Source: Myroides oncorhynchi (GTDB lineage Bacteria > Bacteroidota > Bacteroidia > Flavobacteriales > Flavobacteriaceae). From it: a stretch of DNA of 64,000 nucleotides. Position numbers and translations under genes: made by a program. Shown here one piece after another: positions 27,732-36,388 of the stretch. The DNA lies in NCBI RefSeq assembly GCF_020905415.1, contig NZ_JAJJMP010000001.1, positions 1,561,501 to 1,625,500 of the forward strand, given 5' to 3'. Numbering within the stretch: the first letter of the stretch is position 1; each line of letters opens with the position of its first letter. The notes beneath the pieces were generated by a model. It saw nothing but the letters and a program-made list of their open reading frames with translations, was not told the DNA's origin and did no database searches.

Positions 27732-28262
27732 TTATATCTCCCACACCCTATACCACCTTATCAACTCTTTAAAGCTTCTGATATGGATGAAGGTAGCTGA
27801 GCTATTGTTAATCATTTCTAGATATTTAGTACTTTTCTTAGGAGCTTCGAATAAGATATACTTGACCATCTTCATGCTAAATTGACCCTTGGCACCATCT
27901 AAGTTGCCAGGGCGAGTATCTCTATGCGTGATACTGCGCTTTATATATCTATACAGTGCTCCGATAGGAGAGAAGTCTAGCCAGATAATGCACGTAGCCT
28001 CTTTAAATCGCTCAGGCATTAAGAAGCTATAGTTACCTTCTATCACCCAGTATGTATGATCCGTTAAGAATGCCTGATGATCAGCTGTCATAAGTGCTTT
28101 ATCACGAGGTGCCCAGTCTGTATTAGGGATATGAGCTATCTGATCTAAATGAAGGATATTTAGATTCAGTTTCTTCCCTAAAGCTTGTGCTAGAGTAGAC
28201 TTGCCAGAAGAGCTAAGCCCAATGATGCAGATGCGATTACCTAAGTGATGTAGTGCTACCAT
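27732..28262 (-). CDS. P-loop nucleoside/adenylate-kinase-like protein (FlaR/topology-modulation type)
   Basis: A 176-residue protein. The start is set at the ATG at 28262, since the longer frame would begin at TTG. Walker A is GLSSSGKST (about residues 16-24), and LDQI and WVIEGNYS match the family often labelled DNA topology modulation protein, which is related to adenylate and shikimate kinases. Substrate is unknown. It lies downstream of the rimM terminator. Confidence 0.75.
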   Translation of the reverse strand: MVALHHLGNRICIIGLSSSGKSTLAQALGKKLNLNILHLDQIAHIPNTDWAPRDKALMTADHQAFLTDHTYWVIEGNYSFLMPERFKEATCIIWLDFSPIGALYRYIKRSITHRDTRPGNLDGAKGQFSMKMVKYILFEAPKKSTKYLEMINNSSATFIHIRSFKELIRWYRVWEI

Positions 28263-28286
28263 AATCGACAAATATAAAAATAAAAG

Positions 28287-28312
28287 AACCTCGAATCTGT
28301 TGATTCGAGGTT
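28287..28312 (-). terminator. Terminator of rpsP-rimM
   Basis: An 11-bp perfect stem AACCTCGAATC/GATTCGAGGTT with T-rich 3' flank on the minus strand, 20 bp past the rimM stop. Confidence 0.85.
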
Positions 28313-28331
28313 TTGTATATTAAGATAGATA

Positions 28332-28862
28332 TTATCTTTTTAAGTAGATATCTAATAGTCCAACAGGTACATGTAGATATAGCTTTTTATTTTCACGATC
28401 CACTTTATGTATAAGCTCATCGATCATCGGTACTAATATTTCAGTTCCGTTAAAGTCTATTTCGAATATCGGTTGGTAGTTACTATCATTTACTCTTTTT
28501 AATGTACCTATATTTCCTTCAGTAGTATCTATTACATCGAAGTCAGTGATCTCGTGGTAGTAGAATTTGTTTCCTTCTAATTTAGGAAGCATCGTTAAAG
28601 GTAGGTAAATCTCTGATCCGACTAGTCGGTCAGCATCTACTTCTGAGTTAGATTCTTCAAATTTAACTCTTAGAAAATCGCTTTTATGTAATGAAGCTTG
28701 TTCCATAAAAAAAGGAACCAGTTGTCCGTCGAAGTCGACGAACACTGATTCCAAGTTTTCGTATAACTCAGGTTCATCGGTATCTAAATAAATAAGTACC
28801 TCCCCTTTAAAGCTAAATTTTTTTGCGATTTTGCCTAAATAGAAACAATCCTTTTTACGCAT
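28332..28862 (-). CDS. rimM: 16S rRNA processing protein RimM
   Basis: A 176-residue protein of two beta-barrel parts. The N-terminal part has FYLGKIAKKFSFKGEVLIYLDTDEP (family start). The PRC-barrel region has YYHEITDFDVIDTTEGNIG and EILVPMIDELIHKVD. RimM helps 30S subunit head maturation and binds S19. It is 12 nt downstream of rpsP, the classical gene order, though trmD and rplS do not follow here. Confidence 0.95.
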   Translation of the reverse strand: MRKKDCFYLGKIAKKFSFKGEVLIYLDTDEPELYENLESVFVDFDGQLVPFFMEQASLHKSDFLRVKFEESNSEVDADRLVGSEIYLPLTMLPKLEGNKFYYHEITDFDVIDTTEGNIGTLKRVNDSNYQPIFEIDFNGTEILVPMIDELIHKVDRENKKLYLHVPVGLLDIYLKR

Positions 28863-28874
28863 CTCGCTAATAAA

Positions 28875-29402
28875 TTATGCTTGAGTTTCTTCGTTGCTTT
28901 CTTCAGCAGCTACTTCAGCAGTTTCTTCTGCAGGAGCAACAGCAGCAGCAGCTTTAGCTTGAGCAGCAGCAGCACGTTTTGCGTTTACTTCTTTCTCAGC
29001 AGCTAATCTTGCAGCTTTGTCAGCAGCTTTGTTAGATGATAAACCATCTTTCTTAGCGTTGATTTTAGCAGCTTTTTCTTCTAACCAAGCAGCGAATTTC
29101 GCGTCAGCTTGCTCTTGAGTTAAAGCTCCTTTGTTAACTCCACCTTGTAAGTGGTGTTTTAACATTGCTCCTTTGTAAGAAAGTAATGTTCTAGCAGTAT
29201 CTGTAGGTTGAGCACCGTTGAATAACCATTTAACAGCAGCATCAACATTTAATTCTACAGTTGCAGGGTTAGTGTTAGGATTGTAAGTTCCGATTTTCTC
29301 TAAGAATTTACCATCTCTTTTAGCGCGTGCGTCAGCAGCTACTACCCAGTAAAAAGGTTTTCCTTTTTTACCGTGTCTTTGTAATCTAATTTTTACAGAC
29401 AT
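28875..29402 (-). CDS. rpsP: 30S ribosomal protein S16
   Basis: A 175-residue protein. Residues 1-80 are the S16 core (MSVKIRLQRHGKKGKPFYWV, KIGTYNPN). A long Ala/Lys/Glu-rich tail of about 90 residues follows, as usual in Flavobacteriia but absent from E. coli S16 (82 residues). It begins a two-gene operon with rimM. Confidence 0.96.
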   Translation of the reverse strand: MSVKIRLQRHGKKGKPFYWVVAADARAKRDGKFLEKIGTYNPNTNPATVELNVDAAVKWLFNGAQPTDTARTLLSYKGAMLKHHLQGGVNKGALTQEQADAKFAAWLEEKAAKINAKKDGLSSNKAADKAARLAAEKEVNAKRAAAAQAKAAAAVAPAEETAEVAAEESNEETQA

Positions 29403-29450
29403 AATTAATTTAATTAGTTGAGGTACCCGACCTCGGTTTTATAATTCCGG

Positions 29451-29458
29451 CAAAGGTA
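29451..29458 (-). promoter_or_regulatory. Candidate -7 element of rpsP
   Basis: TACCTTTG on the minus strand matches TAnnTTTG, about 50 nt upstream of the rpsP start. A short GAGGT/ACCTC hairpin lies in the leader. No clear -33 element was seen. Confidence 0.45.
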
Positions 29459-30315
29459 ATATTTATTTTGATGTAATGAGAGATAATAATAACTTTTTTA
29501 AACTTCTATTGTGTTGATTATGTGTTCTTTTCTGTGGATGTCACTTTTGCTATGTTTGTTTTTTGGTAGATAGTACTTAGACTACTGTCATAAGTATTGG
29601 TTTTCATTAGTTGCGTAACTGCAAAACTGTACTGTTTTTTATCTTCAAAATTCGAGTACATTAGATCTATTGAATGAAGTCATTTTAAGTTATTATTTAC
29701 TCTAATTATTAGTTAGATTACTAATTGGTTGAATAATGAGAATTCAGTAAGCTTATTGTGAGGTTATTTACTTGATAACAAAATATAAAGATGTAGTAAA
29801 AATAGTTGGTTTTTAATATGTATATTTGGAAAGTATTGAATGTCAATATTTAGTATGTTTTTAGACCAATTTTCGAGGTCAATTTTCAAAATAATCAGAT
29901 TAGATATAAGTAAAGATAATTTAGGCGTTTTTATGCTGTTTTGGTTCATGTGAGTCCATAGTGACTCCATTAAAACAGCCTTTTTAATAGATTCACTATG
30001 GCCTTACTATGTTGTCAGTATACAGTCATGTGAACGGAGATAAGAACATCTTTAAAAGTAGTTATTGCTAAAGTGGTTTTGGATTTGGAAAGAGTAAAAT
30101 AGATTTAATTCTTAAGAGATAGGATCCTTGATTTCTAGTGAAATTGAAATAAATATATACTTATAAAGATACAAATTTAAATTGTAGATATAGAAAGTGA
30201 TAGACTAAAAGGAAGTTTGTTTCTGTATACTAGTTAGAATGTTAAGTATAGTTTGTTGTATTTCTAGGTTATTCAGTAATTATTAAAAGTTAATATTATA
30301 TTAAAATAAAGCTTT
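29459..30315. other. Long gap without supportable gene
   Basis: About 860 bp of AT-rich sequence between divergent rpsP and a lipoprotein gene. A 68-codon minus-strand frame near 29764-29970 has no family features and low-complexity Leu/Ile/Asn content, so I do not call it. No tRNA, terminator or repeat was recognised. Confidence 0.5.
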
Positions 30316-30343
30316 TTTGTGTGAGTAAAATACTATATTTTTG
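30316..30343 (+). promoter_or_regulatory. Promoter of the lipoprotein gene
   Basis: TTTG (30316-30319) and TATTTTTG (30336-30343) are separated by 16 nt, close to the flavobacterial -33/-7 arrangement, with about 30 nt to the start codon. Confidence 0.6.
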
Positions 30344-30377
30344 TAAACGCTGTTATTAAAGAAGATAGTTAAGAAAT

Positions 30378-31001
30378 ATGAAAAAGATAATAGGTATATT
30401 TTTATTGATTTTAGGATTGTGCTTCATCGCTTGTGAGAATGAGACGAAGACAGGGGATCCTAGTATTATTGCTATGGTTAATAATGAACAATATACAATA
30501 CAATCTGGTGCGAGTGGTGTAAAGTTTGAAACATGGAGACCTCAATATGAGGATTTGAAAGTAGCTAATGAAAATGTTTTTTTCATGAAGGCTGAGACTG
30601 ATACTACTATGTTTGCTTTGCGTGTACCTTATACACTATTTGAGAATCAGCCAAAAAGGGATTTTTATTTTGGAGATGTTAAGCAATTTGAGGAGAGTGG
30701 TGTAAGAGATACTCTTGCTTTTGCGCAATATATAGTTTTTGATATGAATACTAAAGTTCAAATAGCTGTTTATAGAACTGCTGAAAGTATTACTAATACT
30801 GGTAGATTCAAGTATATTGATGATACAAAGCAGGTACCAGGAACTATTACGGCTAGTTTTTACGCTAATATGGAGAAGGGGAAACCCGAAGGCTTTGATA
30901 AATTAAGCGATAAACAGAAAGAGTTTTATGAAAAACTTCAACCTATGAAATCATTCCAAGATGGTATGATTTATAGAATGCCAGTGAGTGCTGGAAAATA
31001 A
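30378..31001 (+). CDS. Hypothetical lipoprotein
   Basis: A 207-residue protein with a lipoprotein signal (MKKIIGIFLLILGLCFIAC). The mature part is mostly beta and resembles small flavobacterial lipoproteins with a single beta-sandwich domain. I do not recognise a named family. The C-terminal third, from KPEGFDKLSDKQKEFYEKL, is helical. It is a stand-alone gene with a good promoter and a downstream terminator. Confidence 0.75.
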   Translation: MKKIIGIFLLILGLCFIACENETKTGDPSIIAMVNNEQYTIQSGASGVKFETWRPQYEDLKVANENVFFMKAETDTTMFALRVPYTLFENQPKRDFYFGDVKQFEESGVRDTLAFAQYIVFDMNTKVQIAVYRTAESITNTGRFKYIDDTKQVPGTITASFYANMEKGKPEGFDKLSDKQKEFYEKLQPMKSFQDGMIYRMPVSAGK

Positions 31002-31004
31002 TTT

Positions 31005-31060
31005 AATTACGAATTTTTTGCCTTCGGCATGAAGTCACAGATTTCAAATCTGCGACAGCG
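31005..31060. repeat. Composite dispersed repeat (R2 + R1)
   Basis: An AATT-rich lead and TTGCCTTCGGCAT (R2, also at 36287-36312 and, inverted and diverged, at 57829-57862) run into R1 copy c (31034-31060, CAGATTTCAAATCTG). Confidence 0.65.
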
Positions 31061-31083
31061 TTTTGAAGGAATAAAATATATGA

Positions 31084-31114
31084 AGACTACTCGTTTACGG
31101 GTGGTCTTTTTTTT
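31084..31114 (+). terminator. Rho-independent terminator
   Basis: A 10-bp stem AGACTACTCG/CGGGTGGTCT (two G-U pairs), a TTTA loop and a T8 run, downstream of the lipoprotein gene and repeat. Confidence 0.8.
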
Positions 31115-31213
31115 ATTCACAAAACAAAAGAGTGATATCACAACAAGCCAACAACAACTTTATGATATCACAACTTCACAGAAGAACAAAAGAACAGAAT
31201 CATAAAAGTTTTG

Positions 31214-31221
31214 TAACTTTG
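31214..31221 (+). promoter_or_regulatory. Candidate -7 element of dnaE
   Basis: TAACTTTG matches TAnnTTTG about 50 nt before the dnaE ATG. The -33 element is not obvious. Confidence 0.4.
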
Positions 31222-31271
31222 TGTTTTAGACTATTCTACCTTTATTTAGGTTAACATTCATATAATCAAGC

Positions 31272-34200
31272 ATGTATTTAATTTTTGATACCGAAACAAC
31301 GGGACTTCCTAAAAGTTGGCAAGCACCTATTACTGATACTGATAACTGGCCTCGATGTGTACAAATCGCTTGGCAGTTACACGATGAGTATGGGAACTTG
31401 ATAGAGCATCAAGATTATTTGATTAAGCCTGAAGGATATAATATTCCCTATGATGCTGAACGTATACACGGTATTTCTACTGAGTTAGCGGAGCAGCAAG
31501 GTGTGGCGTTAGAAGAAGCTTTAGCACAATTCAACATTGCACTGTCCAAGACGAAATTCATCGTAGGTCAGAACCTTGGTTTTGACTTGAATATTATGGG
31601 ATGTGAGTTTTACCGTAAAGGCGTGGATAGTATCATGGATCAACTACCTGTACTAGATACTTGTACAGAAGTGACAGCAGAGATGCTTAAGCTACCTGGA
31701 GGTAGAGGGGGGCGTTTTAAACTTCCTACGCTTACTGAGTTGCATACATTTTTATTTGGAGTACCATTTGGAGAAGCACATAATGCTACTGCTGATGTGG
31801 AGGCAACAACACGTTGTTTCTTAGAATTGATTAAGCATGGTACATTTTCTGCTCAAGAATTGCACCAAGATGAAGATTATGTAAAACGTTATCGCGAGGT
31901 TAATCCTGAACCATTTCAGTTAGTAGGGCTTAAACATATCAATTTACAGAAAGCTTCTGAAGAGATTAGAAAGAAGTTAGCTAAACAAGAGAGTGGTGCT
32001 TCAGTAGAAGTATCAGACCATGCTAGAGAATTACTTGATAATGCTAAGTTTGCCCATCTACATGTGCATACTCAATTTTCTATTTTACAGTCTACAATAG
32101 CGATTAATAATTTAGTAAAGAAAGCAGGTGACTTCGATATGTCTGCTGTAGCGATGACAGACCACGGTAATATGATGGGGGCATTCCACTTCGTTATGGC
32201 TGTGAATAATCATAATAAAGGAGTTGAAGCAAAGAATAAAGAACGTATTGAGAATGGTGAAGAACCATTACAGACACTTACGCCTATTGTAGGTTGTGAG
32301 TTCTTTGTTTGCGAAAACCATACAGATAAAACCAAAAAGGACAATGGATATCAAGTGGTATTACTTGCTAAAAATAAGGCTGGATATCACAATTTAGCAA
32401 AGATGGCATCTATCGCTTATACAGATGGTTTTTACTATGTACCTCGTATTGATAAGGGAGTAGTGGAGCAGTATAAAGAAGATGTTATTGTGTTAACAGG
32501 TAACTTATATGGAGAAGTGCCTGGGAAGATATTAAACGTAGGAGAACGCCAAGCTGAAGAAGCCTTAATGTGGTGGAAAGAGCAGTTCGGTGAAGATCTA
32601 TACGTAGAATTAATGCGACATAATCAAGAAGATGAGAATCGCGTGAACAAGGCATTAGTTGAGTTAGCTCGTAAACATAATGTGAAATTAATAGCGACTA
32701 ATAATGCTTATTATTTAGATAAAAAAGATGCAAATGCACACGACATTTTGTTATGTGTAAAAGAGGGTGAGAAACAATCAACTCCTATAGGTCGAGGTCG
32801 GGGATATAGATATGGACTTCCTAATCAGGAGTACTATTTCAAGTCTACTGACGAGATGAAGGAGTTGTTTGAAGACTTGCCGGATGCAATTTATAATATA
32901 CAGGAAATAGTGGATAAGGTAGAGCCATTCGTGCTTCACCGTGATGTATTACTTCCTAAATTTGACATACCTGAGGAGTTTCAAGATGCACGAGATTTAG
33001 AAGGTGATGGAAGTGGAAAGAGAGGAGAGAATAATTTCTTAAAGCACCTTACTTATATTGGTGCAGAGAAGAGATATCCAGTGATAACAGATGAGATCCG
33101 TGAGCGTTTAGATTTTGAGTTGGCAACTATTGAGAAAACGGGGTACCCTGGTTACTTCTTGATTGTACAAGATTTTATTGCCGCAGCTAGAGATATGGGC
33201 GTGTCTGTAGGACCAGGTCGTGGATCAGCAGCGGGATCAGCAGTAGCTTATTGTTTGTGGATCACTAACCTTGACCCTATTGAGTATGACCTTCTTTTTG
33301 AGCGTTTTCTTAATCCTGACCGTGTATCGATGCCCGATATTGATATTGACTTTGATGACGAAGGGAGAGGCCGAGTGATGGATTATGTGATCAATAAGTA
33401 TGGGGCTAGTCAAGTAGCGCAGATCATTACTTATGGTAAGATGGCGACTAAGTCTGCTATTCGAGATACAGCTAGGGTATTGGATTTACCATTGTTCGAA
33501 GCAGATAGAATAGCTAAGCTTATCCCTGGTATGATGCCTTCTAAGTGGAACTTAAATAGGTTCTTAACAGAAGATGAGAATGCTGTGAAAGCAGTGTTGC
33601 GTTCAGAGGAGTTTGATAAAGTAAAAGAATTAATTGCTCTAGCTCAGGATGGTTCGCTAGCAGCAGAGACCATTCAGCAAGCTAAAATATTAGAAGGTTC
33701 GATGCGTAATACAGGTATACATGCCTGTGGGGTTATTATTACTCCAGATGATATTACGAAGTTTGTACCCGTGACGTTAGCTAAAGATTCAGACTTGTAT
33801 GTTACTCAGTTTGATAATTCAGTAGCGGAAAGTGCAGGACTGCTGAAGATGGACTTTTTAGGGTTGAAAACATTGACTCTGATTAAAGATACTATCAAAT
33901 TAGTTAAGTATCGTACAGGAATTGAGATAGATCCTGATAAGATACCTATTGATGATGTGAAGACTTATGAATTGTTCCAAAGAGGAGAGACTATAGGGGT
34001 GTTTCAGTATGAATCTGCAGGTATGCAGAAGTATATGCGAGAGCTAAAACCTACTGTGTTTGCCGATTTGATTGCAATGAATGCCTTATATCGTCCAGGA
34101 CCTTTAGAGTATATTCCATCGTTTATTCGCCGTAAGAACGGTGAGGAACCTATCGTTTATGACTTAGATGCTTGTGAGGAGTATTTAAAAGAAACATACG

Positions 34201-35795
34201 GTATTACAGTATATCAAGAGCAGGTAATGCTTCTGTCACAGAAGTTGGCTGGATTTACTAAAGGTGAGGCCGATGTACTGCGTAAGGCAATGGGTAAGAA
34301 ACAGAAGGAGGTACTAGATAAGATGAAACCGCAGTTCGTAGCACAAGCTTCGGCGAAAGGTCATGCAGAACCAATGTTAGAGAAGATATGGAAAGACTGG
34401 GAGGCATTTGCTTCTTATGCATTTAACAAATCTCACTCAACCTGTTATGCGTGGATAGCCTATCAGACAGCTTATCTTAAAGCGCATTACCCTGCTGAAT
34501 ATATGGCTGCCGTATTGTCTAATAATATGAATGATATAAAATCTGTTTCCTTCTTTATGGAAGAGTGTAAGCGAATGGGGTTACAGGTATTAGGCCCAGA
34601 TGTAAATGAGTCATTCTATAAGTTTACAGTAAATGACAACTATGATTTGCGTTTCGGTATGGGAGCTATTAAAGGAGTAGGTCAGGGGGCTGTGAATACT
34701 ATCGTAGAGAATAGAAAAGATGGATTATATACCTCTGTATTTGATTTGTCTAAACGTATAGATTTGAGATCAGCGAATAAGAAAGCCTTTGAAAACTTAG
34801 CATTAGCTGGGGGATTTGATTGCTTTAAAAATACACATCGAGCTCAGTATTTCCACATGGATCCAAGTGATAATATAGTGTTTTTAGAAAAAGCGATTCG
34901 CTTTGGGGCAAAATCTCAGGAAAATGATAATTCATCACAGTTTAGTTTGTTTGGAGAGAGTAGTGAAGTGCAGATTGCAGAACCATTATTACCTATCTGT
35001 GAGGAATGGAGTACAATGGAAAAGTTAGCAAAAGAAAAAGAGGTGGTTGGAATCTATATTTCAGGACATCCATTAGATGACTTTAGATTTGAGATGAAAT
35101 ACTTCTGTAATGTAAAAGTAGAAGAGTTAGTTAATCTAGTACCATTTACAGGACGTAGTGTTATGTTTGGAGGTATGATTAGTGATGTGCAATTTCGCAC
35201 ATCAGCAAAAGGAAAAGATTGGGCTATGTTTACTGTTGAGGGGTATGATGAGAGTTTTGAGTTTAGAATGTTTAATGAAGAGTTTCTAAAATTTAGACAT
35301 TTCTTGTTGAATAATACGTTTGTCTTTATTAAGATCTTGGTTAAAGAAGGATGGATAAAGAAAGAGACGGGAGAAAAGACTGAACCACGTATACAATTTA
35401 TGGAAATGAAATTGCTACATGAGGTTATTCCTACTTTTGCGAAGAAGTTGACAGTAGTTATGAATGTGAAGGATATTGCTTCTAGACAGGTAGAGTTAAT
35501 AAAAGATGCGTTTAGTCGATATCAAGGTGATAGTTTTGTGAATTTTGAGATACTAGAAATAGAGCGTATACAGAAGGAATTGTCACTGAGTACATCTCAA
35601 ATTACCCTTAGAGAACCAGAGGATGAAGAAAGTGAAATAGAAGGTTTTGCTGAAGAAGATATGACGACTGTAGATGTGCCTGAGTTTAGAGTTGTAAATA
35701 GATTAGAGATGTCTAGTCGCAGTAGTAGAGTGAATATTACAGCGGAATTATTAGAGGAATTAGAAGGGTTACAAGTAGATTTTAAATTAAACTAA
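31272..35795 (+). CDS. dnaE: DNA polymerase III alpha subunit with N-terminal DEDDh exonuclease
   Basis: A 1507-residue replicative polymerase. Residues 1 to about 185 are a DnaQ-like 3'-5' exonuclease (FDTETTG, NLGFDLNIM, then HNATADVEAT supplying the His-Asp pair). The PHP domain starts near 265 (HLHVHTQFSIL, TDHGNMMG). The polymerase core holds GPGRGSAAGSAVAYCL and the catalytic PDIDIDFDD at about 690. RPGPLEYIPSFIRR, the HhH region and a C-terminal OB fold follow. E. coli DnaE (1160 residues) lacks the exonuclease, which there is DnaQ. The fusion suggests self-contained proofreading, although its activity is inferred from motifs. Confidence 0.96.
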   Translation: MYLIFDTETTGLPKSWQAPITDTDNWPRCVQIAWQLHDEYGNLIEHQDYLIKPEGYNIPYDAERIHGISTELAEQQGVALEEALAQFNIALSKTKFIVGQNLGFDLNIMGCEFYRKGVDSIMDQLPVLDTCTEVTAEMLKLPGGRGGRFKLPTLTELHTFLFGVPFGEAHNATADVEATTRCFLELIKHGTFSAQELHQDEDYVKRYREVNPEPFQLVGLKHINLQKASEEIRKKLAKQESGASVEVSDHARELLDNAKFAHLHVHTQFSILQSTIAINNLVKKAGDFDMSAVAMTDHGNMMGAFHFVMAVNNHNKGVEAKNKERIENGEEPLQTLTPIVGCEFFVCENHTDKTKKDNGYQVVLLAKNKAGYHNLAKMASIAYTDGFYYVPRIDKGVVEQYKEDVIVLTGNLYGEVPGKILNVGERQAEEALMWWKEQFGEDLYVELMRHNQEDENRVNKALVELARKHNVKLIATNNAYYLDKKDANAHDILLCVKEGEKQSTPIGRGRGYRYGLPNQEYYFKSTDEMKELFEDLPDAIYNIQEIVDKVEPFVLHRDVLLPKFDIPEEFQDARDLEGDGSGKRGENNFLKHLTYIGAEKRYPVITDEIRERLDFELATIEKTGYPGYFLIVQDFIAAARDMGVSVGPGRGSAAGSAVAYCLWITNLDPIEYDLLFERFLNPDRVSMPDIDIDFDDEGRGRVMDYVINKYGASQVAQIITYGKMATKSAIRDTARVLDLPLFEADRIAKLIPGMMPSKWNLNRFLTEDENAVKAVLRSEEFDKVKELIALAQDGSLAAETIQQAKILEGSMRNTGIHACGVIITPDDITKFVPVTLAKDSDLYVTQFDNSVAESAGLLKMDFLGLKTLTLIKDTIKLVKYRTGIEIDPDKIPIDDVKTYELFQRGETIGVFQYESAGMQKYMRELKPTVFADLIAMNALYRPGPLEYIPSFIRRKNGEEPIVYDLDACEEYLKETYGITVYQEQVMLLSQKLAGFTKGEADVLRKAMGKKQKEVLDKMKPQFVAQASAKGHAEPMLEKIWKDWEAFASYAFNKSHSTCYAWIAYQTAYLKAHYPAEYMAAVLSNNMNDIKSVSFFMEECKRMGLQVLGPDVNESFYKFTVNDNYDLRFGMGAIKGVGQGAVNTIVENRKDGLYTSVFDLSKRIDLRSANKKAFENLALAGGFDCFKNTHRAQYFHMDPSDNIVFLEKAIRFGAKSQENDNSSQFSLFGESSEVQIAEPLLPICEEWSTMEKLAKEKEVVGIYISGHPLDDFRFEMKYFCNVKVEELVNLVPFTGRSVMFGGMISDVQFRTSAKGKDWAMFTVEGYDESFEFRMFNEEFLKFRHFLLNNTFVFIKILVKEGWIKKETGEKTEPRIQFMEMKLLHEVIPTFAKKLTVVMNVKDIASRQVELIKDAFSRYQGDSFVNFEILEIERIQKELSLSTSQITLREPEDEESEIEGFAEEDMTTVDVPEFRVVNRLEMSSRSSRVNITAELLEELEGLQVDFKLN

Positions 35796-35871
35796 TCAAT
35801 GTGATACTTTTTGGTAATGGTTTTATAGATAAAAAAAATTACTACTATATAATAAAGTATAATAAATTTAT

Positions 35872-35879
35872 TAAGTTTG
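35872..35879 (+). promoter_or_regulatory. Candidate -7 element of trxA
   Basis: TAAGTTTG matches TAnnTTTG, 27 nt upstream of the trxA start. Confidence 0.45.
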
Positions 35880-35906
35880 TTGATATAATATAAAAAGCAA
35901 AGAATA

Positions 35907-36224
35907 ATGGCATTAGAAATAACAGATGCTACTTTTGAAGAAGTAGTATTAAAATCAGACAAACCAGTAGTGGTTGACTTTTGGGCAGTATGGTGTGGAC
36001 CTTGTAAAATGTTAGGGCCAGTAGTTGAAGAATTAAGTGCAGAATACGATGGTAAAGCTGTAGTTGGTAAAGTAGACGTTGATGCAAATCAAGAATTCGC
36101 TGCTAAATATGGTGTAAGAAATATCCCGACTGTATTAATTTTTAAAGACGGGGAAGTAGTAGGACGTCAAGTAGGTGTAGCACCAAAGAAAACTTATGCT
36201 GAGGCAATAGATGCTCTATTGTAA
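35907..36224 (+). CDS. trxA: Thioredoxin
   Basis: A 105-residue canonical thioredoxin. [14 protein letters not shown] is the active site (WCGPCK), [19 protein letters not shown] contains the cis-Pro and [12 protein letters not shown] is the last strand. There is no signal peptide, so it is cytoplasmic and reduces protein disulfides with NADPH via thioredoxin reductase. It has its own promoter and terminator. Confidence 0.97.
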   Translation: MALEITDATFEEVVLKSDKPVVVDFWAVWCGPCKMLGPVVEELSAEYDGKAVVGKVDVDANQEFAAKYGVRNIPTVLIFKDGEVVGRQVGVAPKKTYAEAIDALL

Positions 36225-36251
36225 TCACAAGAATAAATATATGTATATATG

Positions 36252-36279
36252 AAGGCTCTCAGTAATGGGAGCCTTTTTT
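36252..36279 (+). terminator. Terminator of trxA
   Basis: A 9-bp stem AAGGCTCTC/GGGAGCCTT (one G-U) with a 6-nt loop and T6 run. Confidence 0.85.
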
Positions 36280-36286
36280 AATTGGG

Positions 36287-36312
36287 AATTCAGAATTGTT
36301 GCCTTCGGCATT
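36287..36312. repeat. Dispersed repeat R2, copy b
   Basis: AATTCAGAATTG followed by TTGCCTTCGGCATT, shared with 31005-31030. Confidence 0.6.
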
Positions 36313-36388
36313 AGGGGATATGTTATTCTTTTAATGGATGGAAGTGTATTGTGGATATAGACGGCATGTGGTCCTAATTCGTAATTAT

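Noticed and set aside
29764..29970. 68-codon minus-strand frame in the large gap
   Set aside because: Low-complexity Leu/Ile/Asn sequence, no promoter or ribosome site, no family features.
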